DNA from: an uncultured Aquimarina sp.
GTDB lineage: Bacteria > Bacteroidota > Bacteroidia > Flavobacteriales > Flavobacteriaceae
Reading direction: 5' to 3'
NCBI GenBank assembly: GCA_947495425.1
Contig: CANLYR010000016.1
Coordinates: 1-64,000, forward strand
DNA: 64,000 nucleotides
Shown one piece after another: positions 62,501-64,000 of this stretch; position 1 is the first letter of the stretch, and each line of letters begins with the position of its first letter. The position numbers and the translations under genes are program-made. Under the pieces are notes generated by a model. The model was not told the DNA's origin. It ran no database searches and saw nothing but the letters and a program-made list of their open reading frames with translations.

Positions 62501-64000
62501 CCCAGTGCTAATAGAACAGATCCTGCCCTTAAGGATATGGTAGGGATGTTTGTCAATACACTTCCGATACGAACTGTAATGGATCCTGATCAAAATACTT
62601 TAGATCTTGTAGCCAAAATAAAATCTGCTACTCTGGCAGGGTACAAACATCAGCATGTTCCTTTTAAAGAGATGGTCTCGGCCGTTCTGCCAGAACGACA
62701 ACAGGGCATCAACCCGATCTTTCAGGTAAGCTTTGGTGCACACAACACTCCGGAGGTTGAGATATCATTAGATAGGGAATCATGGCGCCCCTATCCATTA
62801 CCACCACAATATGCCTTGTTTGATGTATCATGTACCGTAGATCAGCAAAAGGACGGGATCTCTATAACGATTCATTATCGTAGCGATCGTTTTAGCAAAG
62901 CGATGATACAACGTATGGCAGGGCATTATCAGGAATTATTACAAGTTATGGTTGCCAGACCAAAGCTATCCATAGGAGACCTGTCTATACTCACTCCCAA
63001 AGAAGAGCACCAGCTTCTGGTAGAGTGGAACGACACCACAGTAGATTATCCAAAGGATCAATGTATCCATGAGTTATTTGAAGAGCAGGCAGGCAAAACC
63101 CCCGATGCGATAGCTGTAGTATTTGAGGACCAGCAGCTCACTTATCAAGAGCTGAACGAAAAATCCAACCAGCTGGCCCACTACCTGCAACAACAAGGAG
63201 TACAACCTGAAGTATTGGTAGGGATTTGTGTAGAGCGTTCGCTAGAGATGATGATAGGTTTACTGGGCATCCTCAAGGCAGGAGGTGCGTATGTGCCTAT
63301 AGACCCGGCCTATCCCCAGGAACGTATTGTGTATATGTTAGAAGATTCAGCAGTACCAGTGCTGTTGACTCAGCAGCGGTTAGTTGACCATTTACCAGTA
63401 AATCAAGTACAAGTCGTATGTTTGGATACCGATTGGGTAAAAATAGCTCAAGCGTCACAAGAACAAGGTAGTAGTGAGGTACAACCCCATAACCTGGCCT
63501 ATATGATCTATACCTCGGGATCAACAGGGAAGCCTAAGGGGGTGATGATTGAGCATCATAGTGTAATATCTTTAGTTAAAGAGAATAAATATTTAAATTT
63601 AAATGAGGAAAAGCTCTTTTTACAACTTGCTCCTATATCTTTTGATGCATCAACATTTGAAATTTGGGGTTGTTTCTTAAATGGGGCTAAATTAATAATT
63701 TATCCGGATCAGGTAATATCCTTCAAAGAGTTAGGTCAAATTATAAAAAAATATAGTATTACTACTTTATGGCTAACTGCAAGATTATTCCATGCTATGA
63801 TCGATGATTATATTGAAGATCTTGACTCACTTACTGAACTATTAGCTGGTGGTGATGTCTTATCTAGTTCCCATGTTAAAAAAACTTTTCATAGACTAAA
63901 AGGCTGTCAATTAATTAATGGGTATGGCCCTACTGAAAACACGACTTTTACCTGTTATCATTTAATAACGAATTCAAGTGTATTAGGAGGCTCTATCCCC
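59594..64000 (+). CDS. Lipopeptide synthetase start module: fatty acyl-AMP ligase, ACP, condensation, adenylation (runs off the window)
   Basis: The frame is open from ATG 59594 to the last base (1469 codons), so the gene is cut by the window edge. Order: fatty acyl-AMP ligase (about 1-580, [18 protein letters not shown] near 172, [13 protein letters not shown], and [25 protein letters not shown]); carrier domain with phosphopantetheine serine in GMDSLTA near 640; condensation domain with HHIACDG near 832; adenylation domain from about 1160, with [16 protein letters not shown] and [17 protein letters not shown] near 1306, [11 protein letters not shown], and [11 protein letters not shown]. By hand alignment the specificity code is D-A-F-W-L-G-G-T-F, like known valine codes. 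An acyl chain starts a peptide whose first residue is probably valine or a similar branched aliphatic. Confidence 0.93.
   Translation, partial: [1469 protein letters not shown]

Noticed and set aside
63297-63524. Minus-strand frame of 75 residues in the adenylation domain
   Set aside because: Antisense shadow of conserved adenylation motifs.

Overview
The window is AT-rich bacterial DNA whose gene content, promoter style and sorting signals point to Bacteroidota, family Flavobacteriaceae. The evidence is: -7 elements of the form TAnnTTTG with no Shine-Dalgarno sites, a type IX secretion type B C-terminal domain, paired type III and type II glutamine synthetases, a Bacteroidota curli locus, and BfmA/BtgA plus DUF5712 mobilisation genes. 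A marine, secondary-metabolite-rich genus such as Aquimarina would fit, but genus is inference only.

Bases 1-30600 are mostly core housekeeping genes on both strands. They cover aminoacyl-tRNA synthetases (valS, proS, cysS), cell envelope (murB, lpxK, lgt, yidD), cofactors (lipA, folE), translation (rpsT, prfA, two identical tRNA-Glu), purine synthesis (purM), a GAPDH and a TPR hybrid histidine kinase. Scattered among them are envelope proteins: a DUF1573 protein, a retropepsin-like protease with PDZ, a Gly/Trp-repeat lipoprotein, an OmpP1/FadL-type porin and a T9SS-sorted protein.

Bases 30656-36937 are a single colinear curli block on the minus strand in the order csgA-like, csgB-like, csgE, csgF, csgG, then a propeller lipoprotein. 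The 526-residue curlin carries a higher-order repeat, and a strong hairpin sits between the two curlin genes. Next, glnN (type III) and a type II glutamine synthetase diverge from a control region with three G5/C5 half-sites. A Na+/Ca2+ exchanger, a 50-residue conserved protein and a secreted protein with a plug-like tail follow.

Bases 43187-58976 are an integrated mobilisable element. It sits in the 3' end of tRNA-Arg(ACG), is bounded by 16-bp direct repeats, and its tyrosine integrase is at the right end. From right to left it holds the integrase, an unknown protein, an excisionase-like HTH, a winged-helix protein, a DnaC-like ATPase, a candidate oriT, BfmA/BtgA and MobB mobilisation proteins, a VirD4/TraG coupling protein, TraO-like and possibly TraQ-like envelope proteins, then cargo. 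The cargo is a membrane/coiled-coil/zinc-finger protein, a metallophosphoesterase, two unknown proteins, a membrane PLD-family protein and an AbiE toxin-antitoxin pair with a perfect 21-bp inverted-repeat operator. No VirB4/TraG-ATPase or other type IV secretion genes are present, so it probably depends on a helper.

Right of the element are a decayed LuxR-type regulator (59040-59342) and two tandem 16-nt repeats with a 21-bp period. These precede a giant lipopeptide synthetase gene (59594 to beyond 64000) with fatty acyl-AMP ligase, carrier, condensation and adenylation domains. It is open in frame to the last base. The adenylation core switches abruptly to much lower GC, which suggests a subdomain swap.
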